64,000 bases of DNA from Hypoxylon rubiginosum. Lineage: Eukaryota > Ascomycota > Sordariomycetes > Xylariales > Hypoxylaceae. Numbering within the stretch: the stretch's first letter is position 1; every line of letters begins with the position of its first letter. This document shows positions 53,644 to 62,325 of this stretch, piece after piece. The stretch covers positions 806,001 through 870,000 of the forward strand of contig CADCXA010000066.1 in NCBI GenBank assembly GCA_902806565.1, read 5' to 3'. A program made the position numbers and the translations under genes. The notes below the pieces were generated by a model. That model was not told where the DNA came from and did no database searches. It saw only the letters and a list, made by a program, of their open reading frames with translations.

Positions 53644-56550
53644 ATGTCGCGTTGGCACGCACCATCGTGTAAAACGCCAGACATCTTGATCGTTGATGGT
53701 CATAATGTCTCATGTCGCAGTTGTACTAAAAGTTGCCCGCCCGTCCAGGAGCTCGTCGCCCAGGGCTCCGCAGCGCAGCACAGTATACCTTCTGACAAGC
53801 CTCTTGGCCAGCTCAATCTCAGATGGCCGCCCTCGGTCCCGTATATCCGTTGGAAAGATTCCCGAGACAGCGTCGCGCCGGAGTTGTGTTCGGAAGCAGC
53901 AGATGTAGCAAAGGATAGCGGTATAGGAGAAGATCCCGCAGACGTGTATCATCGTCCCGACTCTCACGTCTACCATGAGCTAAGGACTGGAGAGTTCCGA
54001 CTCATTTGTCTTCCCGCAGCCGTGGATCGGGATAGCGTAATCCACCTAGAGCTGGAGACTGTCAGCTTCGATGATTGCCCCGAATACGAAACAACATCTT
54101 ACTGCTGGGGAGGAGAGGATGGCGATAGTAGCCCTTGCTATCCAATATACGTAGGCGAGTACTACGACGTGCTCCTACAGACAAATAACTGTGGGTCTAT
54201 GCTCCAGTATCTGCGACCTCGCCGAGGAGTTCGAATGGTGTGGATAGATGCCATCTGTATCAATCAGCAAGACGTCCGCGAGAGGGAAGTCCAGGTCGCA
54301 CAGATGCGAGCTATATACCAAAGCGGTCGCCGGGTCGTGGTATATCTAGGTCCAGCTATGGTCTATGATTGCAATAATAAGCGCTATCGGTCTCGTTCCT
54401 GGTTACATAAGTTCGGACCGTCCACAGGAACCAACTCCGTTACTTTTCAACAAGTGCTTAGCCATCGGTATTTCAGTCGCCTATGGGTCATACAGGAGTT
54501 GCTGTTGTCGTCATCTCTATTGGTGCCCATACGTGATGAGGATTTCCTCGCAGATAATACGTCCTCTCAGCAGATCGACATCTCCTGGGACAGAACAAAA
54601 GCGCCGTGGTTTCAGCATATCGCATCTAGACGGACTTTTTCGAAAGATCTACTGCTTACGGTCCTCCGCCAGACGGGAACCTCGGAGGCAACAGACCCAA
54701 GAGACAAAATCTTTGGGATATTGGGACTGGTCGACACTACGAGTGATCCAGCCGGTGATTGGAACGGTGGCCTAGAAACAATCCACTACCCGCTGATCCC
54801 TGACTATTCACTCTCGACCCTCGAAACATTTATTGGCATCACTGCTTATATGATGACCACATTAGGACATTGGCAACTTCTCGAGAACGCTGCTGGAGTA
54901 AATGCCATACCAGGGTATCCCAAATGGATACCAGATTACCGCCAACCGTCTATGTGGCACAATAAATTCGCAGCAGATGATGGGGACTTCGGACGACTCT
55001 TCGAATGGTACGTTGCCCAAAGATGGTTTGGCTCTTCAGTATGGAACCTTGGCCCCTCATGGAAAACAATAGATGCATGCTCAAGACAGCTACACGAGGA
55101 GATACGGTATGTAATCATGGGTATATCGAGTGGCTCGGAGCCCATTTATTCCAAGTTTCAGAGATGGCGAGAAATAATTTGGAATGGAGATTCGGTACCT
55201 GACGGCCTTCACGTCGATCCCTCAACAGCGGCCTTGTCAATCAAGTTGGTTCGTATCCTACACCTTACATCAAGTCCCGTCCTCGTCGCAGATCTGGGAT
55301 CGCTTCGAGTGTTCGAGTTCTCCAAGGCATCTTACAGTATTCTGGTTTGTACCGGGCAAGTTGCACTAGATGAGCTGCTTGGTACTGGGCCGGTTTGGCT
55401 TTACCTACGAGATATTGATGATTCTAGTTCTCGAAACCCTGGAACCATCCTGTTCCTGCGAGAAGCGCAACAAGGGCAACAAAATGACTCATACGATCTG
55501 GTATGCTCCTGCGCATGTTGGGATCTATGGATATGCCGAAAGCCCAAGAATTCGGAAGAGCGTCAAAGCAGAGAGCTACCCGGAGGAAGCTCCTTGAATG
55601 ATGTCAACTCTCCTCCTCATGACTGCTCCTCTGGTGACAGCTATACCAACGGCCCAATAAGCGACAAGCGTGGGCCCAGAGCATACGAGTGGAATTCTTT
55701 CCTATATGAGACGCCTTATGCTACGATTAGTTTACTTCGTAGCTCCTACGGTCTGGATTCGACGGTAGAAGACACCATCAGGAGAACATTTCCAAGCGAT
55801 GGCACTCGGGTTAGGGATGTCCTACCCGTGTTACAGTACATAATTGACATGTATCAATCTGATGATCCCTTGGTGGCAGTTAGAGCTCTCTCAGCCCTGG
55901 ATTTTCGTCACTTCGGAGAGTTTTACCTCTCCACATTGCGCAAGATATCGACAAACCTCTCTTGCTCTTTGGAATCTCCGTGCGAAGAAGATAATTGGAT
56001 CGGCTACCGCCCCAAACTATTTAGGAATGACCGTATCTTCCTTACTTTCGAGCCTTCTGAATGGGCTGAAGTTTCGCAATACTTTGCACCACGTGATTCC
56101 GGTGTGTTCACCAACCGAGAATCCGCACAGCAGTACTATGAAATCTGGGTGAATTGGAGGACAGTTCCAACTGAACGGTCTGCCAATAAGAACGAGCAAA
56201 GCCACGAATCAAGTCATGATAGCTGGGTCGGTTGGCAGACGATACACGAGGCGGCCTTTTCGAGACAAGATGATTATGCGTGGATCAACGGACTAGAGGG
56301 AAGAGATAAGATCCGGACAGTCTATGTTTATATGTATTTGACTGATGTGGTAAAACTACTCGTTAACACTCACTTATTCACTCTTCTCCGCAACTTAACC
56401 AAGTTCCGGCCTCTTACCAACGAAGACGAGAGCACCATGGTGCACGAGATGAAGGAGGAGTACAGAGGTATCTATTGGCACGACTGGCCTGAGTCTCTAG
56501 CAGCGGAGCTGGAATTAGACGGAACGCCTCAGCGCGTGCAACTCGTGTAG
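53644..56550 (+). CDS. HET-domain (heterokaryon incompatibility-like) protein
   Basis: An intronless 968-aa protein. The N-terminus has a small Cys cluster (C9, C24, C27, C31 in CKTP..VSCRSCTKSCPP) that often precedes fungal HET domains and may bind zinc. The HET domain begins near residue 120 (FRLICLPAAVDRDSVIHLEL) and contains YETTSYCWGG near 147 and VWIDAICINQQDVREREVQV near 200, then QMRAIYQSGRRVVVYLGPA and FSRLWVIQELLLS. Later come DPRDKIFGILGLVD and YSLSTLETFIGITAYMM, the usual downstream helices. The remaining 500 residues show no known domain. HET proteins trigger cell death on fusion of unlike strains, but most copies in genomes are untested, and the partner locus is not visible here. 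No stop or frameshift disrupts it. Confidence 0.92.
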   Translation: MSRWHAPSCKTPDILIVDGHNVSCRSCTKSCPPVQELVAQGSAAQHSIPSDKPLGQLNLRWPPSVPYIRWKDSRDSVAPELCSEAADVAKDSGIGEDPADVYHRPDSHVYHELRTGEFRLICLPAAVDRDSVIHLELETVSFDDCPEYETTSYCWGGEDGDSSPCYPIYVGEYYDVLLQTNNCGSMLQYLRPRRGVRMVWIDAICINQQDVREREVQVAQMRAIYQSGRRVVVYLGPAMVYDCNNKRYRSRSWLHKFGPSTGTNSVTFQQVLSHRYFSRLWVIQELLLSSSLLVPIRDEDFLADNTSSQQIDISWDRTKAPWFQHIASRRTFSKDLLLTVLRQTGTSEATDPRDKIFGILGLVDTTSDPAGDWNGGLETIHYPLIPDYSLSTLETFIGITAYMMTTLGHWQLLENAAGVNAIPGYPKWIPDYRQPSMWHNKFAADDGDFGRLFEWYVAQRWFGSSVWNLGPSWKTIDACSRQLHEEIRYVIMGISSGSEPIYSKFQRWREIIWNGDSVPDGLHVDPSTAALSIKLVRILHLTSSPVLVADLGSLRVFEFSKASYSILVCTGQVALDELLGTGPVWLYLRDIDDSSSRNPGTILFLREAQQGQQNDSYDLVCSCACWDLWICRKPKNSEERQSRELPGGSSLNDVNSPPHDCSSGDSYTNGPISDKRGPRAYEWNSFLYETPYATISLLRSSYGLDSTVEDTIRRTFPSDGTRVRDVLPVLQYIIDMYQSDDPLVAVRALSALDFRHFGEFYLSTLRKISTNLSCSLESPCEEDNWIGYRPKLFRNDRIFLTFEPSEWAEVSQYFAPRDSGVFTNRESAQQYYEIWVNWRTVPTERSANKNEQSHESSHDSWVGWQTIHEAAFSRQDDYAWINGLEGRDKIRTVYVYMYLTDVVKLLVNTHLFTLLRNLTKFRPLTNEDESTMVHEMKEEYRGIYWHDWPESLAAELELDGTPQRVQLV

Positions 56551-56935
56551 TCTCACGGATCTGGGTTCGGCTGGCATAGTCTTGAGGACTCTAAATGAAT
56601 CTACGTATTCGACCAGTATAAAATTAGTCATAATTACCTGAGCATCCTTGTCAGAGTATAAGTGAAGTTAGATGATCAATCCAACCCCTTCGTAATGGAG
56701 AGCTTTCGGTGCGGTTACGGCGAGCACACCCCTGAGCGAGCAAGTATACTATGGATATATCTTTTCATTGGCTCATTTACTACCTTGCAATCAACATAGG
56801 TAATTATCCCATCTATGGAGTCACATCCAGAACATCACGCACCCCAATGAAGCTGGCCCGTCTATTTTGTTAGACCTTAGCCCACCCCCTCAGGGGACTA
56901 AGGCACGATTGGTATTCTCAAGCCCGCGAAGCTCC
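56551..56935. other. Convergent spacer, no gene recognised
   Basis: 385 bp between the 3' ends of the HET and SQT1 genes; presumably both 3' UTRs. Confidence 0.6.
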
Positions 56936-58414
56936 CTACGCCTCGAAGACCAGCACGACACCATCATCACCCGCCGTCACGATCCGCTCGCCCGTCGCCC
57001 CCTCGACGAACCCGAGCACCCCACCGCCCTCGCCGTCGCCCCTGTGGCCCCTCCACTCCTTGACGAGGCTCGTCTCGGCCGAGCTCGCCGCGCCCCGGAC
57101 GTCCCAGCGGCGGACCACGCCGTCCATGCCGCAGCTGGTGAGCAGCCAGCCGTCGCCCAGGCCTCCCGCGATGAACTCGACTTTCACTACTGAAAACTCC
57201 TCGTGCGCCTCCTTGATGTGCCGCCGCACCGCGAACCGCCGCGACGTGTCGTACACGGCGATGCTGCCGTCCACGCTGCCCGCCGCCAGCAGCGGCTGCC
57301 GCGCCGAGAAGCTGAGCGTCTCGATCCCGTCCGACTGCGTCTGCAGGTCCGCCAGGATCGTGCCCCCCTGCGCGCTCCCGGCCTCGGCCCCCTTGGCCTT
57401 GGCCTTGCTCTGCTTGCCGGACGCGGGGTGCGCCGCGTCCGAGCCGAGCCGGGGCAGGCCGACGATCTTGACCGCGCCGCCCGCGCCGCCGACCGCGACG
57501 AAGGACGTCTTCGGGTCGACGGCAACCGAGTACAGGCCGCCCTCGACGCCGAACCGCTGGTCCTGCCCGGTCAGCGAGACGACCGTCTGCCCGTTGTCGT
57601 TGACCAGGTTCTTGGCGGCCGCCTCGCCCCACACGTCCCAGACGTACAGCGAGCTGTCTTCCGACACCGTGGCCAGGAACGTGCCGTCGGGCGACCAGGC
57701 GCCGGCCGTGCACGCCGCGGTGTGCAGGAAGTAGCTCTGCACGATCTGCATCGGGTTCGAGGGGTCCGAGGCGTCGATCGTGTACACCCACACGGAGCCG
57801 TCCGAGGCACCGAGCGCGACCGTGTTCGGGTATTTCGGCGACGGGCACGGCGCCAGCCAGTTCACCTCTGGTACCTCCTGCGACTCGGCGACGAACGTGA
57901 AGGACGGCTTGTTGCGCGCGTCCACGGATAATTGGTATGTGCGCAATCTTCCGTCCAGGCCACCCGACACTAGAAACTCTCCGTTCGGTAAGGTAAATGT
58001 GAGTGTATTAATGGAGTCGCTGTGGCCTTCGATCGTGAATAGCGGTTTCAGCTCTGTGCTCTTCTGCTGCTGGGAGGAGGGGTCGGCGTTGTAGCTAGCC
58101 GGTAGAACGGGTCGGCCGACGACGGGGCTCGTGTCGAAGACGTAGCCTTTCCCGGGCGCATCGTCGCCATCGCCCTCGCTTCCGCCGGTTGCGATCAGTG
58201 ATGGTTGCGTTGGGTGCTGCGCAATGGCGAATACGGAGTCTTTGTGGGAGTCGAAGTAGGCTATGCTATCGTTCTGTAGGATGATCTCTTCGCGTTCATC
58301 GTCATCAGAGTCCATCGCAATGTCGCCCTCGCCATCCACGACCTCCTCGAGCGCATCATCTTCGTCTAGCAGCTCGGGCGCATCGTCTATATCGTCTTGG
58401 TGCGGGGCGGACAT
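56936..58414 (-). CDS. sqt1: WD40 ribosome-assembly protein SQT1 (AAMP homologue)
   Basis: A single-exon 492-aa WD40 protein. Sqt1 is the dedicated chaperone that captures ribosomal protein uL16 (Rpl10) during its synthesis for loading on the 60S subunit. It opens with a strongly acidic tail (DDIDDAPELLDEDDALEEVV, then IAMDSDDDERE), as expected for Sqt1/AAMP, then has WD repeats: DSHKDSVFAIAQHPTQPSLIATGG, GHSDSINTLTFTLPNGEFLVSGG, TAACTAGAWSPDGTFLATVSEDSSLYVWD, IETLSFSARQPLLAAGSVDGSIAVYD, GWLLTSCGMDGVVRRWDVRG and a last blade ending GDDGVVLVFEA. Inserts such as SGKQSKAKAKGAEAGSAQGG make it longer than yeast Sqt1. The last two thirds are highly GC-rich. A 5' leader intron is possible upstream (GTAAGA at 58550, CTTTCAG near 58468). 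Confidence 0.88.
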   Translation of the reverse strand: MSAPHQDDIDDAPELLDEDDALEEVVDGEGDIAMDSDDDEREEIILQNDSIAYFDSHKDSVFAIAQHPTQPSLIATGGSEGDGDDAPGKGYVFDTSPVVGRPVLPASYNADPSSQQQKSTELKPLFTIEGHSDSINTLTFTLPNGEFLVSGGLDGRLRTYQLSVDARNKPSFTFVAESQEVPEVNWLAPCPSPKYPNTVALGASDGSVWVYTIDASDPSNPMQIVQSYFLHTAACTAGAWSPDGTFLATVSEDSSLYVWDVWGEAAAKNLVNDNGQTVVSLTGQDQRFGVEGGLYSVAVDPKTSFVAVGGAGGAVKIVGLPRLGSDAAHPASGKQSKAKAKGAEAGSAQGGTILADLQTQSDGIETLSFSARQPLLAAGSVDGSIAVYDTSRRFAVRRHIKEAHEEFSVVKVEFIAGGLGDGWLLTSCGMDGVVRRWDVRGAASSAETSLVKEWRGHRGDGEGGGVLGFVEGATGERIVTAGDDGVVLVFEA

Positions 58415-59052
58415 GGTGGGCTAATTATTGCAATAAGGACTGGGTATCGTGGGTTCTGAAGAGATGATTTCTGAAAGTGAAAATGATGAGAAAGATAATA
58501 GCAACAACGTGTTTACTGTGCTTATTAAACGTATCCTCTTACTTGCTTGATGCTTCTTGTAGAATGACTTCGATGTCTGCCGGTGCTTGATAATCAGTCC
58601 AACCTTTTTTACTTTCATGGTGGGGCAACATCCCTCCGACCCCGCCACCACATATCGATATGGATATGTGAAATCAGCTAGCTATGCCTACCCGGGAGTC
58701 TTAATCAGGGGTCGTACATCTTGCGATGATTGTTCACCATAGGTACCTACTAACAGGCAATCGTGCACAGTTCATCGGTCGGTAGGTGTAGTACCTTAGG
58801 TAGTATATAGAGTATAAGATTAATGCCATGTCCCTATCTCACATTTCCACTTGAATTGAACTTAACACCAACCATGCGAAAAGCTAGGTACAGGTATGTA
58901 CAAGAAAATGATCATGACCCATGACTCCTCTCAATGCAAAAGAAAACCGAACGAGCGGAAATGCAACTCCCAGAACAATGCGCAGGTTGCAAGATAATAC
59001 CCATCATTCTTTCCATCGCTGAGACTGGTGCGCAGGAGAAAGGTCATATAGC
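58415..59052. other. SQT1 leader/promoter and transporter 3' flank
   Basis: Contains the presumed SQT1 5' UTR; a short minus-strand ORF MKVKKVGLIIKHRQTSKSFY at about 58616 ends in a good GTAAG donor and may be an upstream ORF or a leader exon. No independent gene recognised. Confidence 0.45.
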
Positions 59053-60855
59053 TCAATGCGCCGTTACGGTCCCAACCAAGTTCATTGCCAGACATACCCC
59101 CATGACACATATACCATAAATAGCCAAGGCCAGCGCGGCGCCTCTCAGAACCTCGGGCTTCAGGTGCTCCATGTCCCATCTCCACTTCTTACGCCAGCGC
59201 CACGGGAATCTGGTGGTCCTGCTCTTAGCGCTTGTGCCGCTCGCCGCGCTGCGAACGCTCTCTACGCTTCTCCCTAGGAGGCCCTCGTCCGCGTTTTCGT
59301 CCTCGCCTTCAGATTCGGTCAGTGACAACGCATCGTCGTCTTTCATTAGGCGTTGATGATGGATTGCGTTCGGGTCTGAGATTTTATAGTAAAATAGACC
59401 GGGAAGAATGAAGCTGATGCTCGTGCTTCCCGTAGATCCGACGTAAGCTAGTACTCGTTCTAAGGAGACGACTGTTAAGGCCACAATGTAGGCTAACACT
59501 AGAATTATGGTGGTTAATATGGCAAAGCGCACATCTGAAATAGGTGCCGTAGGTCCATGGTCCGACCGCGATTGGACAGCAGTTGGGACAAGCGGCCGGC
59601 CACCCGGAGAACTCGTCCGCGCCTGTGAGCGAGAAACGTCCCTAGGTCGCCATTTCAGAACCGCATCTACAGATGCACGGCACGGGTGCACCTGTAGAGG
59701 GATAGAAAATGTGACAAGAATGACAATTGCCGCCTTGGCAATCGTAGAAGCGATCGATGCGGGATCTAGCGTGGAGCCGTTAGATTCCGATATAGGGTTA
59801 GGGAGATATCGGATGAACATACACATAGATACAATATTGCCAATGACATCATTGCCGAAGGTCAGGTAGCCGGTAATAGCAACTAGTACATAGACGCTGG
59901 CAGCAGAGCCAATGCTGGATGATATAACTCCAACCACGCTGCGAGGTTCGTCAGTAGAGAACTGGGAGAGACGCGCATTGGAAAACCATACCTCCCAGGA
60001 GAATTATTTGCGAGCTCGTTCAGAATCGAAAACATGTTCTGGTGGCAAGTGTACGCAAAGATAACTACCGGTAAGCTGGCGAGAGCTTCCACGGGCCCTC
60101 CCCAGGAGACAAAACGAATCTTATCTCTAGGGGCAAGGACATCAGAGGCGAAGTGGTAGACGACTAGCACGATCAAATACCCAATAGCGACGAGTGCCAC
60201 AATGCTAGTGTACTTTAAGGAGTCTAAGCGCCTCAAGAAGCTCAGGGGAATGATGACGAGCATGAAAGCCGTGATCCAAAAGTTTCGGTCCATAAGGAAA
60301 GGTATATCGGCTGCCCTAGCGTCGAATCCTTCTACCACACCAGGCATCAGATCCCCAATAATTATCATATATGACACGCCAACTCCAAAGCACTTGACGG
60401 CTATGGCGGCATCGAATATGACGGCGGCGTTCGGGTATGTCATCTGGGACAGGGCGAAGAAGGACGAGGTCCCTCGATCGAGGTACCGCGCGCAACGGGA
60501 TTGGAGGTATAGACCGAAGGCAGACGTGAAACCCGACCACACGATGACGATAACTCCCAGTGTCATTCCGAAGTGCGACATAGCCGAAGGCATCGCTAAC
60601 GTACCGGCGCCAATAACTGCCACACGATTTCTGTTAGCTTCTCAGGTACACTACTGACGGGACGAGATCAAGGGCTTCATACTGGTATTTAAGAGATTGA
60701 TCACACTGCTAACCATAGTCGCCTGCCCACCTCCGCTCTCTTTTTGGCGGCCGCGAGCGCGCTTATGCCTACGCACCGACACTGAGGTTAGCGGAACGTG
60801 TCTTTTGAAAAGGGCCTGCTATCGTTCGTCTTCACGACCAACATACCTTGCCATG
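59053..60855 (-). CDS. AVT-type vacuolar amino-acid transporter (AAAP family)
   Basis: A proton-coupled amino-acid transporter, probably of the vacuole membrane like yeast Avt5/6/7. Four exons were traced: 60848-60855 (only 8 nt, coding M-A-R), 60683-60768, 59992-60616 and 59053-59938, for 534 aa. Splicing produces the family start GGQATMVSSVINLLNTIIGA followed by GTLAMPSAMSHFGMTLGVIV. Later helices include SSFFALSQMTYPNAAVIFDAAI, ASLPVVIFAYTCHQNMFSIL with NELANNS, and GSAASVYVLVAITGYLTFG. A hydrophilic loop of about 60 residues (SRSQARTSSPGGRPLVPTAV) and an acidic/Ser-rich loop near the end precede the last helix. The N-terminus is basic (HKRARGRQKES). All introns have GT..AG ends and agree in phase. 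It is divergent with RO-10. Confidence 0.88.
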
Positions 60856-61659
60856 TCGCTAGCCGAGGCAGAGCCTGAGCTCTCTCCCGCTATGGTTGAG
60901 TAGTTCGGCATAGCCCAGCAAGTGCCACCCTATATGTTCTTCGTCTGGTGTAGATAATTGCGCTGGATACTCGTGTCTCAATATTGATTCCGCTTTTCTG
61001 GTAAGACAGACTAGATCGGCCCCGACTAACTGCCCTTGTGCACGCGTGCAACTGCCACCGTCTCGACCTTTTTTTCTTGTTATTCTGCTTCCTCGTGGCT
61101 CGACATCGGTCCGAACGTTGACACGCTTTGTGTTGGTGAAGCGAAGGGCGTGTACTTCTACTATCGTACGTTTGTTGGATAAAAGCTGAATTCGGTATGA
61201 TATGATGTTGGAAGTTGGAAGTTAGAAGGCAGGGGATTCAGCTGACAACGCCAACTGTCGTCAAAAAGCAATGCCCCAATCTGTCTCGCCTGTTTTCTCC
61301 ATCTGGAGACCCAAGTACTGGCGGCTGCAGGCAACTTTCATTCCTGACCAATCAATCGAGTAATATACCCACGGTTAGGCTATTAACGGCTAGCTTTCCG
61401 GTCCTTTGACAGGGGCCTTGAAGCTTCTCAAAACTGGGGAACTCAGCCTTATTCATCATTTATCTTCGGTCCCTGAACAAACAAGAAACGTCTGAATCTG
61501 AATATATCGGACGGAAACAATTTCCCACTTACGATTATGAGTAGCCTTTACTTTGGTCTCCATACTCAAGCCTTCAGCCTATCTTAGGGCTTCTTTCAAG
61601 AGTCGAACTAGGCACTTGTTACTCTAGTTTAATACGACATCAATCCAGAATAATCCAAC
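60856..61659. promoter_or_regulatory. Divergent region between the AVT-type transporter and RO-10
   Basis: 804 bp between outward start codons; includes GC-rich transporter leader and an AT-richer half before RO-10. No other gene or known site recognised. Confidence 0.5.
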
Positions 61660-62325
61660 ATGGACACGATGGACTCTACACTCGACAACACGACGTTGTC
61701 TACCATATCCCTCCTCGAAGCGCGGCTTCTGCGTATTGAGCATTTGTTATACGGCCACTCCGTCCAGCAACCTAAAGTACCGGCAATTAGAAGTATGCAA
61801 GAACTAGAACGTCGATTTGGAACACTACTACAACGGGTGCGCGTTTACGCCGAGCTCCTCAGACTCTGTATGGCACCCTTGCATTTATCACATACCATCA
61901 GAACTACAAGAATTAAACTAACACTCCTAGATAAATCACAACCGACCCTCTTCCAACCCCCGCCGCCCTCCGAACCGCCCTCCGAGCTACCCCTCGAAGC
62001 CCTCCGCGCCATCGTCCTCGCCGCCGCGTCCTCCTACCCGGCCACGGCGTCCGCGCTCACCGCCATCTCCGACACGCCGGTCCCGGACCCGGCGCACACG
62101 GCGGGCCTGGCCTCGCTGCTGCCGCGGATGAGGGGCGCCGAGGCGACGCAGCTGGCGCAGGCGGCCGAGATCGCGGAGCTGCGGGCCCGCAGCGAGGCCG
62201 TCGTGCGCCGGTGGTACGAGCGCGACGTCATGGGCTACTCGGGCTTCGTGGCGGGCGTGGAGGGCCGGGTGGAGATGGCGGAGAGGACGGTGAGGCAGCT
62301 GGAGAAGCTCAGGAGCGAGGTTTGA
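61660..62325 (+). CDS. ro-10: Nuclear distribution protein RO-10 / dynactin p24-like subunit
   Basis: A small coiled-coil protein of the dynactin shoulder, needed with dynein for nuclear movement in hyphae. Two exons (61660-61867, 61931-62325) give 200 aa. It begins with SLLEARLLRIEHLLYGH, a heptad-like helix, then MQELERRFGTLLQRVRVYAELLRL, joins through the intron to YKSQPTLFQPPPPSEPPS, and ends with helices AEIAELRARSEAVVRRWYER and VEGRVEMAERTVRQLEKL. The intron (GTATGG..CCTAG) is 63 nt, has CTAAC, and contains no stop, so an unspliced message would still be open and add 21 residues; the spliced form is preferred because it restores LYKSQPTLFQ. The 3' half is far more GC-rich than the first exon. 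Confidence 0.8.
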   Translation: MDTMDSTLDNTTLSTISLLEARLLRIEHLLYGHSVQQPKVPAIRSMQELERRFGTLLQRVRVYAELLRLCMAPLHLSHTIRTTRIKLTLLDKSQPTLFQPPPPSEPPSELPLEALRAIVLAAASSYPATASALTAISDTPVPDPAHTAGLASLLPRMRGAEATQLAQAAEIAELRARSEAVVRRWYERDVMGYSGFVAGVEGRVEMAERTVRQLEKLRSEV

